Below, one piece after another: positions 25,082-32,530 of a DNA stretch of 64,000 bases (position 1 is the first letter of the stretch; every line of letters begins with the position of its first letter). The translations under genes were made by a program, and so were the position numbers. The stretch is taken from positions 1-64,000 of the forward strand of contig CATXJC010000002.1 of assembly GCA_958369755.1 (NCBI GenBank), written 5' to 3'. Source of the stretch: an uncultured Prevotella sp. Lineage in GTDB: Bacteria > Bacteroidota > Bacteroidia > Bacteroidales > Bacteroidaceae. The notes below the pieces were generated by a model. That model was not told the origin of the DNA, ran no database searches, and saw only the letters and a program-made list of their open reading frames with translations.

Positions 25082-27217
25082 ATGAATAAAAAGATTAGAG
25101 TTATTGCAAGAGGCAGTCGTCTCTCCCGACTGCAAGTAGAGGAGGTTTTCAAGAACTTCCCGGAACTCGCCTACGAGATCAAATACTTGGAATCTTACGG
25201 CGACAAGAACCAGCAGATTTCACTCCTGAACGGTGAAGCTCCTGCTGATATCTTTACGAGAGAACTCGACGATGCCATCCGTCAGGGAGATGCCGACATC
25301 GCCATCCATTCGGCGAAAGACCTGCCTTATCCTCTGCCTGAGGATATCGAAGTCATCGCCCTCTTTCCTGCTTTCGACACCACCGATTCGCTCGTAAGCA
25401 GAGACCACAAGAAACTGGCAGAACTCCCTGCCGGAAGTATCATCGGAACCAGCAGTCCGCTCCGCAAGAAAGGTTTAAACGAATTGCGTCCAGACTTGAC
25501 TATCAAAGGAATACGTGGTTGTATTGAAGAAAGAGTTCAGCAGGTAAAAGATGGCAAATACGATGCTGCCATCGTTGCATCCTGTGCCCTGAAGCGACTC
25601 GGCATGGAGGATGAAATCGCCGAAGTGCTCCCTTTCCCAACCCATCCTCTTCAAGGATTCCTTGCCGTCACAGCTAAGAAAGGAAGCCAAGACTTGAAGC
25701 AGGCATTCGTTTCTAAGAGCATCCTCGATAAGCAAGGTTCCGTATCCCTCGTCGGCTTCGGTCCCGGCGACCCGGACCTTCTTACCATCAAGGCAGCGAA
25801 AGCCATCGATGCCGCCGACATCATCTTCTACGACGACCTCATCGACGATTCCTATCTGGCAGATAAGAAAGCCGAGAAGATCTACGTGGGCAAGCGTGCC
25901 GGCTATCACCACAAGGAGCAGGCTGACATCAACCGTCTTCTGCTCGAAGCAGCACGAGAGGGAAAAAACGTGGTTCGTCTGAAAGGTGGCGATCCGATGA
26001 TCTTCGCTCACGGCAGCGAGGAAATCGAGTACCTGGAGAGTAATCTCATCAAAGTGAATGTCATCCCTGGCATCACCACCGCCTCAGCCCTTGCCGCATC
26101 CCAGAAAATCAGTCTCACCCATCGCGACTTCTCATCAAGCGTAGCCCTGGTCAGCGGTCATACTCCGCAACCCGTAACTCCCGATGCAGAAACATTGGTG
26201 TATTATATGGGTGCCAAACAGCTGCAGGTCATCGCTACCCAGCTCATCGACAAGGAAGGCTGGGCATTCAATACTCCTGTTCTCCTCACCTACAACGTAA
26301 GCCGTCCTGATGAGCAGACCTTCGAGACCACCCTCTGGAATCTGAGAAACGGCGAGATGCAGAATCTCCCTACTCCATTGATTGCCCTCATCGGCAACGT
26401 GGCAGGATTGAAGCATCATCAGGCATCAGATATCAAGCCGACCCTCTATACAGGTACTCTTCCTGCCATAGAGAAGCGCAAGGCAGATTACACCTATACG
26501 CCGCTGATAGAGATTAGTTATCACCCAAGTTATTTTACGAAAATCCTCGAAGATAATTATTGTGAGCATTACGATGGAAAAAGTTTTACCGAGTATTGTG
26601 AGTGGGATGAAAGTCAAGCTTTATATTATATATTTACAAGCCAATATGGCGTTCAAGCAACACTTGATTACTACGATTTGATACTCGATGAGCAAGAAGA
26701 GCATGTGTTTATCTCCATTGGTGACACTACGACAGAGGCTTTACATAAAGCTGGCGTCAAAGATGTTATACAGGTAGAGCAAGACAATCGCTATGGGGTG
26801 ATAGAATGGTTCAAAAAAGAGAAAGAAAGACTTGATGCTGCAAGACCACAATACGAGCATTCCTTTGAATTGTTTGAAAAGATGGATTTAGATAATTATG
26901 ATCACGAGTTAGCAGACTTCGTGTATCGGTATGAAAATAGATTAGTTTTCTATCCTCATTCATCCCTATCACCAGAAGATATTCCTTTGGCTTTGCAGGA
27001 ATTAGGTTTCAACGTGCTAAGCGCCGTTGTTTACAACAATGAACTCCCGAAGAATCCGCGCCGTGTGAATCTCAACCATTTCAAGCGCATCGTCTTCACA
27101 TCGCCTTCTACCATCGACAACTTCATCAAGTTGTATGGCAAGTTGCCTGAGAACACCGAGTTCATCACCCGTGGTCCTATCACCCAGGCGCATCTGGAAG
27201 AAGTATTGAATAAATAA
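25082..27217 (+). CDS. HemC(short)-CobA-HemD trifunctional fusion for precorrin-2 synthesis
   Basis: A 711-aa protein. Residues 1 to about 215 match hydroxymethylbilane synthase domains 1 and 2 (IARGSRLSRLQ, DIAIHSAKDLP with the catalytic Asp, GTSSPLRKKGLNELRPDLTIKGIRG). The usual third domain, with the GGC-type Cys that holds the dipyrromethane cofactor, is absent. About 220-455 is SAM uroporphyrinogen-III methyltransferase (LVGFGPGDPDLLTIKA, VVRLKGGDPMIFAHGSEE, VIPGITTASALAA). About 465-711 is uroporphyrinogen-III synthase (YIFTSQYGV, IVFTSPSTIDNFIKLYG). It converts porphobilinogen to precorrin-2. The segment 26515-27010, inside the HemD part, is clearly richer in A and T than its flanks. 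Confidence 0.88.
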   Translation: MNKKIRVIARGSRLSRLQVEEVFKNFPELAYEIKYLESYGDKNQQISLLNGEAPADIFTRELDDAIRQGDADIAIHSAKDLPYPLPEDIEVIALFPAFDTTDSLVSRDHKKLAELPAGSIIGTSSPLRKKGLNELRPDLTIKGIRGCIEERVQQVKDGKYDAAIVASCALKRLGMEDEIAEVLPFPTHPLQGFLAVTAKKGSQDLKQAFVSKSILDKQGSVSLVGFGPGDPDLLTIKAAKAIDAADIIFYDDLIDDSYLADKKAEKIYVGKRAGYHHKEQADINRLLLEAAREGKNVVRLKGGDPMIFAHGSEEIEYLESNLIKVNVIPGITTASALAASQKISLTHRDFSSSVALVSGHTPQPVTPDAETLVYYMGAKQLQVIATQLIDKEGWAFNTPVLLTYNVSRPDEQTFETTLWNLRNGEMQNLPTPLIALIGNVAGLKHHQASDIKPTLYTGTLPAIEKRKADYTYTPLIEISYHPSYFTKILEDNYCEHYDGKSFTEYCEWDESQALYYIFTSQYGVQATLDYYDLILDEQEEHVFISIGDTTTEALHKAGVKDVIQVEQDNRYGVIEWFKKEKERLDAARPQYEHSFELFEKMDLDNYDHELADFVYRYENRLVFYPHSSLSPEDIPLALQELGFNVLSAVVYNNELPKNPRRVNLNHFKRIVFTSPSTIDNFIKLYGKLPENTEFITRGPITQAHLEEVLNK

Positions 27218-27235
27218 TATAAAACAGACATAGAT

Positions 27236-28231
27236 ATGAAAAGATTTAGAGAATTACGTAAAGACCAGGCTACTCGCGACAAGTATGCCGATGTACCATT
27301 GAGTGCCGCAGACTTCATCTACCCTTACTTCGTAGTAGAGGGCGAAAACCAGAAGGAAGAGATTTCCACCATGCCAGGCATCTATCGCTTCAGCATCGAT
27401 ACCCTTCTGAAGGACATCGAGGAAATCAAGAACCTCGGCATCAACAAGGTGCTCCTCTTCGGAGTGATTCCAGATGAGCAGAAGGATGAACGAGGCAGCG
27501 CGGCCTATGCCGATGATGCCCTCATCGCCCGTGCCGTAAAAGCCATCAAGGCTGAGTTTGGCAAGGACATCATCGTCTTCACCGACGTCTGCCTCTGCGA
27601 ATACACCAGTCATGGTCATTGCGGACTCCTGCATCATCACGATGTAGATAACGATTCTACCCTCCCATTGCTCGCCGAAGAAGCCTACGTTCATGCCAAG
27701 GCAGGCGCCGACTTCGTAGCACCATCAGCCATGATGGACGGACAGGTAGAAGCCATCAAGAACCGTCTTCGCGAAGGTGGTCTCGACAAGCAATGCAAGG
27801 TATTGGCATATTCTGCTAAATACGCCTCAGCCTTCTATGGCCCATTCCGAGATGCAGCCGATTCTGCCCCAAGTTTCGGAGACAGAAAGAGCTACCAGAT
27901 GGACTTCCGCACCCACGACCAGGGTCTTGATGAGATTGCAGCCGATATAGAAGAAGGAGCCGACTGGACGATGGTGAAGCCAGCGATTCCATATCTCGAC
28001 ATGATAGCCCGCGGCGTAGAGAAGTTCCCTAACATCCCGATGGTAGCCTATCAGGTAAGTGGCGAGTATTCGATGCTGAAGGCAGCCGCCAAGCTTGGTT
28101 ATCTCGATGAGAGCCGTGTAGCATTCGAGAGCCTCATCGCCATCAAGCGTGCCGGTGCCCAGTACATCATCACCTATTATGCCAAGGAGATTATTGAAAA
28201 AGCAGAAGAATGGAATATTAAGATAGGTTAA
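27236..28231 (+). CDS. hemB: Delta-aminolevulinic acid dehydratase (porphobilinogen synthase)
   Basis: A 331-aa enzyme that condenses two 5-aminolevulinates into porphobilinogen. It has the zinc-binding Cys cluster DVCLCEYTSHGHCG (about residues 119-132), the active-site Lys region VLAYSAKYASAFYGPFRDA (near 195), and the Schiff-base Lys in MVKPAIPYLDMI (near 248). It lies 18 bp after the HemC-CobA-HemD fusion and one base before hemL, in the siroheme operon. Confidence 0.97.
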   Translation: MKRFRELRKDQATRDKYADVPLSAADFIYPYFVVEGENQKEEISTMPGIYRFSIDTLLKDIEEIKNLGINKVLLFGVIPDEQKDERGSAAYADDALIARAVKAIKAEFGKDIIVFTDVCLCEYTSHGHCGLLHHHDVDNDSTLPLLAEEAYVHAKAGADFVAPSAMMDGQVEAIKNRLREGGLDKQCKVLAYSAKYASAFYGPFRDAADSAPSFGDRKSYQMDFRTHDQGLDEIAADIEEGADWTMVKPAIPYLDMIARGVEKFPNIPMVAYQVSGEYSMLKAAAKLGYLDESRVAFESLIAIKRAGAQYIITYYAKEIIEKAEEWNIKIG

Positions 28232-28232
28232 T

Positions 28233-29507
28233 ATGAAAGAAAGAAAGAACTCAGCCGCCGCTTTCGAGCAGGCAAAACAGATAATACCTGGCGGAGTAAA
28301 TTCGCCAGTAAGAGCCCTGAAGAGCGTAGGAACCACCCCGCTCTTCGTCCGTGACGCCAAGGGTCCATACATCTACGATATCGATGACAACAAATTTATC
28401 GATTTCTGCATGTCATGGGGCGTCTTTATTTTAGGTCATAACAACGACAAGGTGAGCAAGGCAGCATCCGATGCCATCTTCCACGGAAGCAGCTTCGGCA
28501 TCCCTACCCTTGCCGAAACCACCCTTGCCGAGAAAGTAAGAGAATCCTTCCCATCCATGGAGCGCCTGCGCTTCGTTAACAGCGGAACCGAGGCTACCAT
28601 GTCAGCCATCCGTGTGGCTCGTGGCTTCACCGGTCGCGACATCCTCGTTAAGTTCGAGGGCTGCTATCATGGTCATGCCGATCATCTTCTGGTAAGCGCC
28701 GGTTCGGCCGTAGCCAAGCTCAACAATGCATCATCTGCCGGAGTACCAGCCGGTTTCACCCAATATACCGTGGTACTGCCCTACAATGATACCGAGGCTT
28801 TGGAGAAGTATTTCGCCGAAAATGGCGACAAGGTTGCTGCGCTCATCATCGAACCGGTAGCCTGCAACATGGGTGTGGTTCCTCCAACCCGTGAGTTTAT
28901 CGAGGCTACCCGCAAGGTTACCCGGGAGCATGGCGCCATCCTGATATTCGATGAAGTTATCACCGGTTTCCGTCTCTCTTATGGCGGTGCCCAGAAACGA
29001 TTCGGCATCACGCCGGATATGACTACCGTAGGAAAGATTGTTGGTGGCGGCTTCCCTGCCGCAGCCTTCGGAGGTAGAGCCGACATCATGAGTGTTCTGG
29101 CTCCAGAAGGTCCAGTTTATCAGGCAGGCACCCTGAGTGGCAACCCGGTAGCGATGGCAGCCGGTTACGAAACCTTGAAGCAGTTGGGCGAACCGGGTGT
29201 TTACGAACTCCTCGAAGAGCGCAGCAACCGCTTCCTCTCCCGTCTTGAGAAGATAGTAGAAGGCAAGGGCATCCAGGTGAACCACGTAGGCACGATGTTC
29301 ACGATGTTCTTCAACGACCAGCCTGTCCGCAACTTTCAGGATACGAAGAAAAGCGACCAGGAACGTTTCGCCCGCTATTTCCGCAACATGCTGGATCGTG
29401 GCATCTACGTAAGTCCATCGCAGTTTGAGGGTAATTTCATCTCCCTCTGCCACACCGATGAGATTCTCGACTACGTATTGAAGTCGATAGAAGAGAGTAT
29501 CGAATAA
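28233..29507 (+). CDS. hemL: Glutamate-1-semialdehyde 2,1-aminomutase
   Basis: A 424-aa PLP enzyme that converts glutamate-1-semialdehyde to 5-aminolevulinate. It opens with the family pattern FEQAKQIIPGGVNSPVRALKSVG, and has VNSGTEATMSAIRVARGFTG, FDEVITGFRLS and the PLP-lysine motif TTVGKIVGGGFPAAAFGG (near residue 267). It is the last gene of the ten-gene sulfur-siroheme operon and ends in a strong terminator. Confidence 0.97.
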   Translation: MKERKNSAAAFEQAKQIIPGGVNSPVRALKSVGTTPLFVRDAKGPYIYDIDDNKFIDFCMSWGVFILGHNNDKVSKAASDAIFHGSSFGIPTLAETTLAEKVRESFPSMERLRFVNSGTEATMSAIRVARGFTGRDILVKFEGCYHGHADHLLVSAGSAVAKLNNASSAGVPAGFTQYTVVLPYNDTEALEKYFAENGDKVAALIIEPVACNMGVVPPTREFIEATRKVTREHGAILIFDEVITGFRLSYGGAQKRFGITPDMTTVGKIVGGGFPAAAFGGRADIMSVLAPEGPVYQAGTLSGNPVAMAAGYETLKQLGEPGVYELLEERSNRFLSRLEKIVEGKGIQVNHVGTMFTMFFNDQPVRNFQDTKKSDQERFARYFRNMLDRGIYVSPSQFEGNFISLCHTDEILDYVLKSIEESIE

Positions 29508-29528
29508 ACACATATAACAAAAAGCAAA

Positions 29529-29573
29529 GTCACAATACCCAACTCTATCAGCTAGGTATTGTGACTTTTTTTT
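29529..29573 (+). terminator. Terminator of the pstB-sir-siroheme operon
   Basis: GTCACAATACC and GGTATTGTGAC form an 11-bp perfect stem, followed by eight T residues. Confidence 0.92.
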
Positions 29574-29650
29574 CAGAACCGTCCCCAAGCCCAACAAAGA
29601 ACAAAAACCTTGATTATAAGATACTTTATAAAACATTTCACCCATTTTTC

Positions 29651-29681
29651 TTGCATGATTCAGATAATAATCGTAAATTTG
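29651..29681 (+). promoter_or_regulatory. Promoter of the toxin-antitoxin pair
   Basis: TTG (29651-29653), 20-bp spacer, TAAATTTG (29674-29681). The antitoxin ATG is 24 bp downstream. Confidence 0.7.
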
Positions 29682-29704
29682 CAGCAGATAAAATACGCAA
29701 GCTT

Positions 29705-29992
29705 ATGAAAGAGAAAAGATATACATTGCCAGAAGAGCAGAAAGATGCAGCATTCGCAGCAGAGCCTGCACCAGCCTATCACGGAAATGCCGCCATAGCA
29801 CTTCCCGAGGATGAATGTGCAGAAGAAGATATTGACTGGAATAAGATTCCTGTTGGCTGGCATCCGGCTAATGAAGAAGAAGCCGTGGCTAGGATAGAAG
29901 CTATTGAGGAAGAGTATGAAAGGACAGGCAAGGCTACAGATTTTGATGATTTTATAGCAGAACTTAAATCTGAAGGATTATGGCTCATATAA
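29705..29992 (+). CDS. Antitoxin-like protein of a RelE/ParE pair
   Basis: A 95-aa acidic protein started at the ATG preceded by AAGCTT (MKEKRYTLPEEQ). It contains GWHPANEEEAVARIEAIEEEYERTG, shared almost exactly with the second small gene at 30322, and a C-terminal helix (FDDFIAELKSEGLWLI). It overlaps the toxin gene by 13 bp, the usual arrangement for an antitoxin. The family is not recognised by name; no typical DNA-binding fold is obvious in the N-terminus. Confidence 0.72.
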   Translation: MKEKRYTLPEEQKDAAFAAEPAPAYHGNAAIALPEDECAEEDIDWNKIPVGWHPANEEEAVARIEAIEEEYERTGKATDFDDFIAELKSEGLWLI

Positions 29993-30309
29993 AATTACTA
30001 GACCCTTTCAAGAAGGAACTTCGAGATATGGTGGTTTACACACTAGCCGAATTTGGAGCTACTTCAGTAAAACGGTTTAATAAAGAGCTTGATGACATCA
30101 AGCATCGCCTGATGCTTCATCCTCTTTCTTCACCCAGAGAGCCATTGCTTAAGCGATTCCACCGCCCTTACCATAGTGCGATTATCAAGGAGAATTGGAA
30201 GATTATCTATCGCTACGACGAAGTCAACGACCTCGTCATTTTCGTAGACTTATGGGATATGAGAAGAAGTCCTAGATATTTGATCAGACAATTCAAAAGA
30301 AAACTATAA
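29980..30309 (+). CDS. RelE/ParE-superfamily toxin
   Basis: A 109-aa basic protein with the RelE/ParE outline: two N-terminal helices (KKELRDMVVYTLAEFGATSVKRFNKELDDIKHRL), the beta-sheet core KENWKIIYRYDEVNDLVIFVDLWDMRR, and a basic C-terminus (YLIRQFKRKL). ParE-type toxins inhibit gyrase and RelE-type cut mRNA at the ribosome; the sequence alone does not say which. Its start lies inside the last codons of the antitoxin gene, so expression is coupled. Confidence 0.8.
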   Translation: MAHIKLLDPFKKELRDMVVYTLAEFGATSVKRFNKELDDIKHRLMLHPLSSPREPLLKRFHRPYHSAIIKENWKIIYRYDEVNDLVIFVDLWDMRRSPRYLIRQFKRKL

Positions 30310-30321
30310 AGGAAAAAGCTT

Positions 30322-30627
30322 ATGAAGGAGAAAAGATATACATTACAAGAAGAGCAGCCGACTCCTATTGGCTGGCATCCGGCTAATGAAGAAGAAGCCG
30401 TGGCTAGGATTGAAGCCATTGAAGCGGAGTATGAAAGGACAGGTGTTAGCTATAATGAAGAAGAGTTTTTCAATAAACTAAATGAAGAACGAACATGGTC
30501 AAATGCAGATGACTTTGAAAAAGAACTAACGGCACAAGACCCGTGGCTAGAAGATTGGAAACGTTCTATCAGTATAGAAGATTTTAGAAAGAACTGCAAG
30601 AATAAACTGAATAAGCTTTTTCCGTAA
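30322..30627 (+). CDS. Second antitoxin-like protein, partial duplicate of the first
   Basis: A 101-aa protein, 12 bp after the toxin gene. Its first 35 or so residues (MKEKRYTLQEEQ, then GWHPANEEEAVARIEAIEAEYERTG) and the AAGCTT before the ATG duplicate the antitoxin at 29705. The remaining C-terminal half is unrelated, acidic then basic (WLEDWKRSISIEDFRKNCKNKLNKLFP). It may be a diverged antitoxin whose own toxin is missing, or a dimer-forming decoy. No function is established. Confidence 0.65.
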   Translation: MKEKRYTLQEEQPTPIGWHPANEEEAVARIEAIEAEYERTGVSYNEEEFFNKLNEERTWSNADDFEKELTAQDPWLEDWKRSISIEDFRKNCKNKLNKLFP

Positions 30628-30700
30628 CTTTTCTCCCGTATTCCTTGCACTATTTTTGCAGCGACATAAATAACAATATAATTAATAGGAGGATAAAATT

Positions 30701-30886
30701 ATGGCAAGACCAATTAGAGAAACGCCAATATTATATGGCAAAGACGCCGAACGCTTTGTTGAAGAAATGAAGCGTGTAGAGAGTTTAACAACAGAACAGC
30801 GAAAAGCTAATAGAGAAAAGCTACAAGCTGAAATCGCTGTTCTTGACAAAGAATGGAATTTAACTTATAATGCACTTCGAGGATGA
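30701..30886 (+). CDS. Small antitoxin-like hypothetical protein
   Basis: A 61-aa charged protein starting MARPIRETPILYGKDAERF, a pattern I associate with first genes of small Bacteroidota toxin-antitoxin-like pairs. A TATTTTTG element lies at 30651-30658 and an unusually good Shine-Dalgarno-like AGGAGG stands 9 bp before the ATG. Its stop codon overlaps an ATG (ATGA) that opens a 37-codon frame (30883-30996), a likely remnant of a partner gene. Function not known. Confidence 0.6.
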   Translation: MARPIRETPILYGKDAERFVEEMKRVESLTTEQRKANREKLQAEIAVLDKEWNLTYNALRG

Positions 30887-30996
30887 AAATAGACTATCGA
30901 AATATACAAAAAACATTTCGGGCTGCCTCCATAATGGAAGCAGCCCGAAGTTGTTTATCCATACTTGTAACAGAAGTTCAATTATATATAAACTAA
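30883..30996 (+). pseudogene. Truncated partner gene, 37 codons
   Basis: The frame begins MKIDYRNIQKTFRAASIMEA, coupled by ATGA overlap to the 61-aa gene, and stops after 37 codons. A strong hairpin (TTCGGGCTGC/GCAGCCCGAA, 30917-30949) sits inside it. The overlap suggests a former second gene whose body is lost. The alternative is that the hairpin is simply the upstream gene's terminator and the frame is fortuitous. Confidence 0.4.
30917..30949 (+). terminator. GC-rich hairpin after the 61-aa gene
   Basis: TTCGGGCTGC and GCAGCCCGAA form a 10-bp perfect stem extended by TCC/GGA. Only a weak T-rich tail (GTTGTTTATCC) follows. Confidence 0.55.
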
Positions 30997-31027
30997 ACCC
31001 GCTTACAAGTCAATGTCTTTACTCCTC

Positions 31028-31149
31028 TTTATATGCCTCATACTCCTCATTTATATGCCTCATACTCCTCACGAGAGATTGGAGTATCCGGGGCAACAAT
31101 CAAGACTTCATCATAGGTCAAGCCATAGAGGTGATAGAAAAACAATATG
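31028..31149 (-). pseudogene. C-terminal remnant of a DNA methylase/restriction-type protein
   Basis: The minus strand reads LYGLTYDEVLIVAPDTP followed by ISREEYEAYK and a stop. This resembles the extreme C-terminus of Eco57I-like/type IIG methyltransferase-nuclease proteins. Everything upstream of it is gone. The end carries a 22-bp tandem duplication (31028-31049 and 31050-31071) that introduces an early stop. Nothing else intact lies between 30996 and 31438. A further plus-strand fragment (LLDEIKADFEKSANDLKEK then stop, ending at 31243) looks like another gene tail. Confidence 0.5.
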
Positions 31150-31290
31150 ATGGCATTGACATTTATGCTAAAACAGAAATCCACTATTAGATGAAATCAA
31201 AGCTGATTTCGAAAAGTCGGCAAATGATTTAAAAGAGAAATAGTTTCTTGCAAATCCCAAATATAATTGGTTATAAAGCAGCATATATTC

Positions 31291-31393
31291 AAGGCTTTTG
31301 CCCTTACAGGGGCGCAAGGTTACAACACCCTAATACCCAAGGGTGTTGCCCTGGGCTAGGAGCTTCTACCCTTTACCTTTCCGCTACGCGCCA
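31291..31393. repeat. Dispersed GC-rich repeat, copy 1
   Basis: GCTTTTGCCCTTACAGGGGC, then AAGGGTGTTGCCCTGGGCTA and GGAGCTTCTACCCTTTACC. The same blocks in the same order occur at 43559-43647 after the pstA-like gene. The element is non-coding and lies in gene debris here. Confidence 0.7.
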
Positions 31394-31437
31394 GTGACCG
31401 CATTTTTTATTATCACCTATTGCCACACTCCTGTTTT

Positions 31438-32076
31438 TTATTCTTTCCTCTTCACCCAAACCTTATGGCTGCCGCGGCCTAGTGAATCTATCGGCGAAGA
31501 TTTATCACAGGTCAGCTCCTTCAGTTCCATAGAGGCGGAAGTACGGCTCAGGTTGTTGATGGAGGCATAATCGCCTAGGGTGAGGACTCCGTTCTTCTCT
31601 ATCACCTCCAGGGCTCTGGCAATGCGCTCTTCCCTGGAATAGAGCTGCTTACGGATAACCTTTACACCACCCATATCACGCTCCAGGTCACGATCGGTTT
31701 CACGCTTCACATCCTTGATAAACTCAGGAGACGCCTTGAAGTTGATGTCCTTCACGCCCACCTTACGATACGTCATCTTATCATCTGGATTCAGAATTTC
31801 CCTAGGCTTCTCATCCTCGAAAGCGAGGGAGAGGGAGAAGGTGCCGAAACCTTCCAGATTCACGTTGTAACCCATGGAGAGCATGTCTGTCAGCATATCA
31901 ACCACATCAGTCAATACAGCCTCCGTGGTACTTTCCGAAATACCGCGATGGTAGTTCTGCATCATCTTGACGAACTCTTTTCGGGATAGTGTACGGTTGG
32001 TCACCATCTTGGGATAAACTCTGCGCTTGCCATCATAGCGCATATCCCCCATTTCCTGCAATTTGTACTTAGCCAT
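31438..32076 (-). CDS. HU-like DNA-binding protein with C-terminal winged-helix-like extension
   Basis: A 212-aa protein. The N-terminal two-thirds is an HU/IHF-type fold (LSRKEFVKMMQNYHRGISESTTEAVLTDVVDMLTDMLSMGYNVNLEGFGTFSLSLAFEDEKP). The C-terminal part (about 150-212) contains a helix-turn-helix-like GVLTLGDYASINNLSRTSASMELKEL. This long HU-family type is common in Bacteroidales, in several copies per genome. It is likely a nucleoid or regulatory DNA-binding protein. The leader of its transcript contains four 21-bp repeats. Confidence 0.85.
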   Translation of the reverse strand: MAKYKLQEMGDMRYDGKRRVYPKMVTNRTLSRKEFVKMMQNYHRGISESTTEAVLTDVVDMLTDMLSMGYNVNLEGFGTFSLSLAFEDEKPREILNPDDKMTYRKVGVKDINFKASPEFIKDVKRETDRDLERDMGGVKVIRKQLYSREERIARALEVIEKNGVLTLGDYASINNLSRTSASMELKELTCDKSSPIDSLGRGSHKVWVKRKE

Positions 32077-32211
32077 ATCAGTTTCCTTTCTTATTTTAGT
32101 TTATCTGTATTTCTTATTGCAGCAGCCTTTGCATCCTACAGCATTTATGATCACACTTAAGAAGAAAAGACCACAAACCTAGGAAGAAAAGTATTTTATC
32201 CTAGGAGAAAT

Positions 32212-32295
32212 CTCCGTTCATAGACACTGAACCGACATTCAAAGTCTATGAACCGCCGTTCAAAGACACTGAACGGACATTCAATGTTTATGAAC
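32212..32295. repeat. Four 21-bp tandem units in the HU-gene leader
   Basis: On the plus strand GAAC recurs at 32229, 32250, 32271 and 32292, exact 21-bp steps. Units alternate between GTTCATAGACACTGAAC-like and ATTCAAAGTCTATGAAC-like forms, each with GTTC/GAAC inverted ends that can form hairpins in the RNA. CCTAGGA/TCCTAGG inverted pairs stand just beside them (32179-32205). Confidence 0.75.
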
Positions 32296-32311
32296 GAAGA
32301 TTTCTACCTTG

Positions 32312-32342
32312 CAAAGATACAACTTTATCAGATATAAAACAA
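32312..32342 (-). promoter_or_regulatory. Promoter of the HU-like gene
   Basis: On the minus strand TTG, 20-bp spacer, TATCTTTG (CAA at 32340-32342 and CAAAGATA at 32312-32319 on the plus strand). It predicts a leader of about 230 nt carrying the 21-bp repeats. Confidence 0.72.
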
Positions 32343-32402
32343 GACTTTTCCTGAATATCTTTACTTTTCCGGCCATAATTCTTCGTTTTTTGAGCTTATT
32401 TC

Positions 32403-32434
32403 TTTGCGTATCCCAAATAATTGTGTTAACTTTG
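32403..32434 (+). promoter_or_regulatory. Promoter of sbcDC
   Basis: TTTG (32403-32406), 20-bp spacer, TAACTTTG (32427-32434). The leader of about 90 nt holds three 22-bp repeats. Confidence 0.7.
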
Positions 32435-32440
32435 TAGTCA

Positions 32441-32506
32441 GATTGTAAGCCAAAGGTCAAAGGATTGCAAGCAAAAGGCCAAAGGATTGCAAGCAAAAGA
32501 CAAAGA
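32441..32506. repeat. Three 22-bp tandem units in the sbcD leader
   Basis: GATTG(T/C)AAGC recurs at 32441, 32463 and 32485. Each unit continues with AAAAGGCCAAAG-like purine-rich sequence. Confidence 0.72.
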
Positions 32507-32530
32507 TAAAGACTAAGATTAGACATTCTT

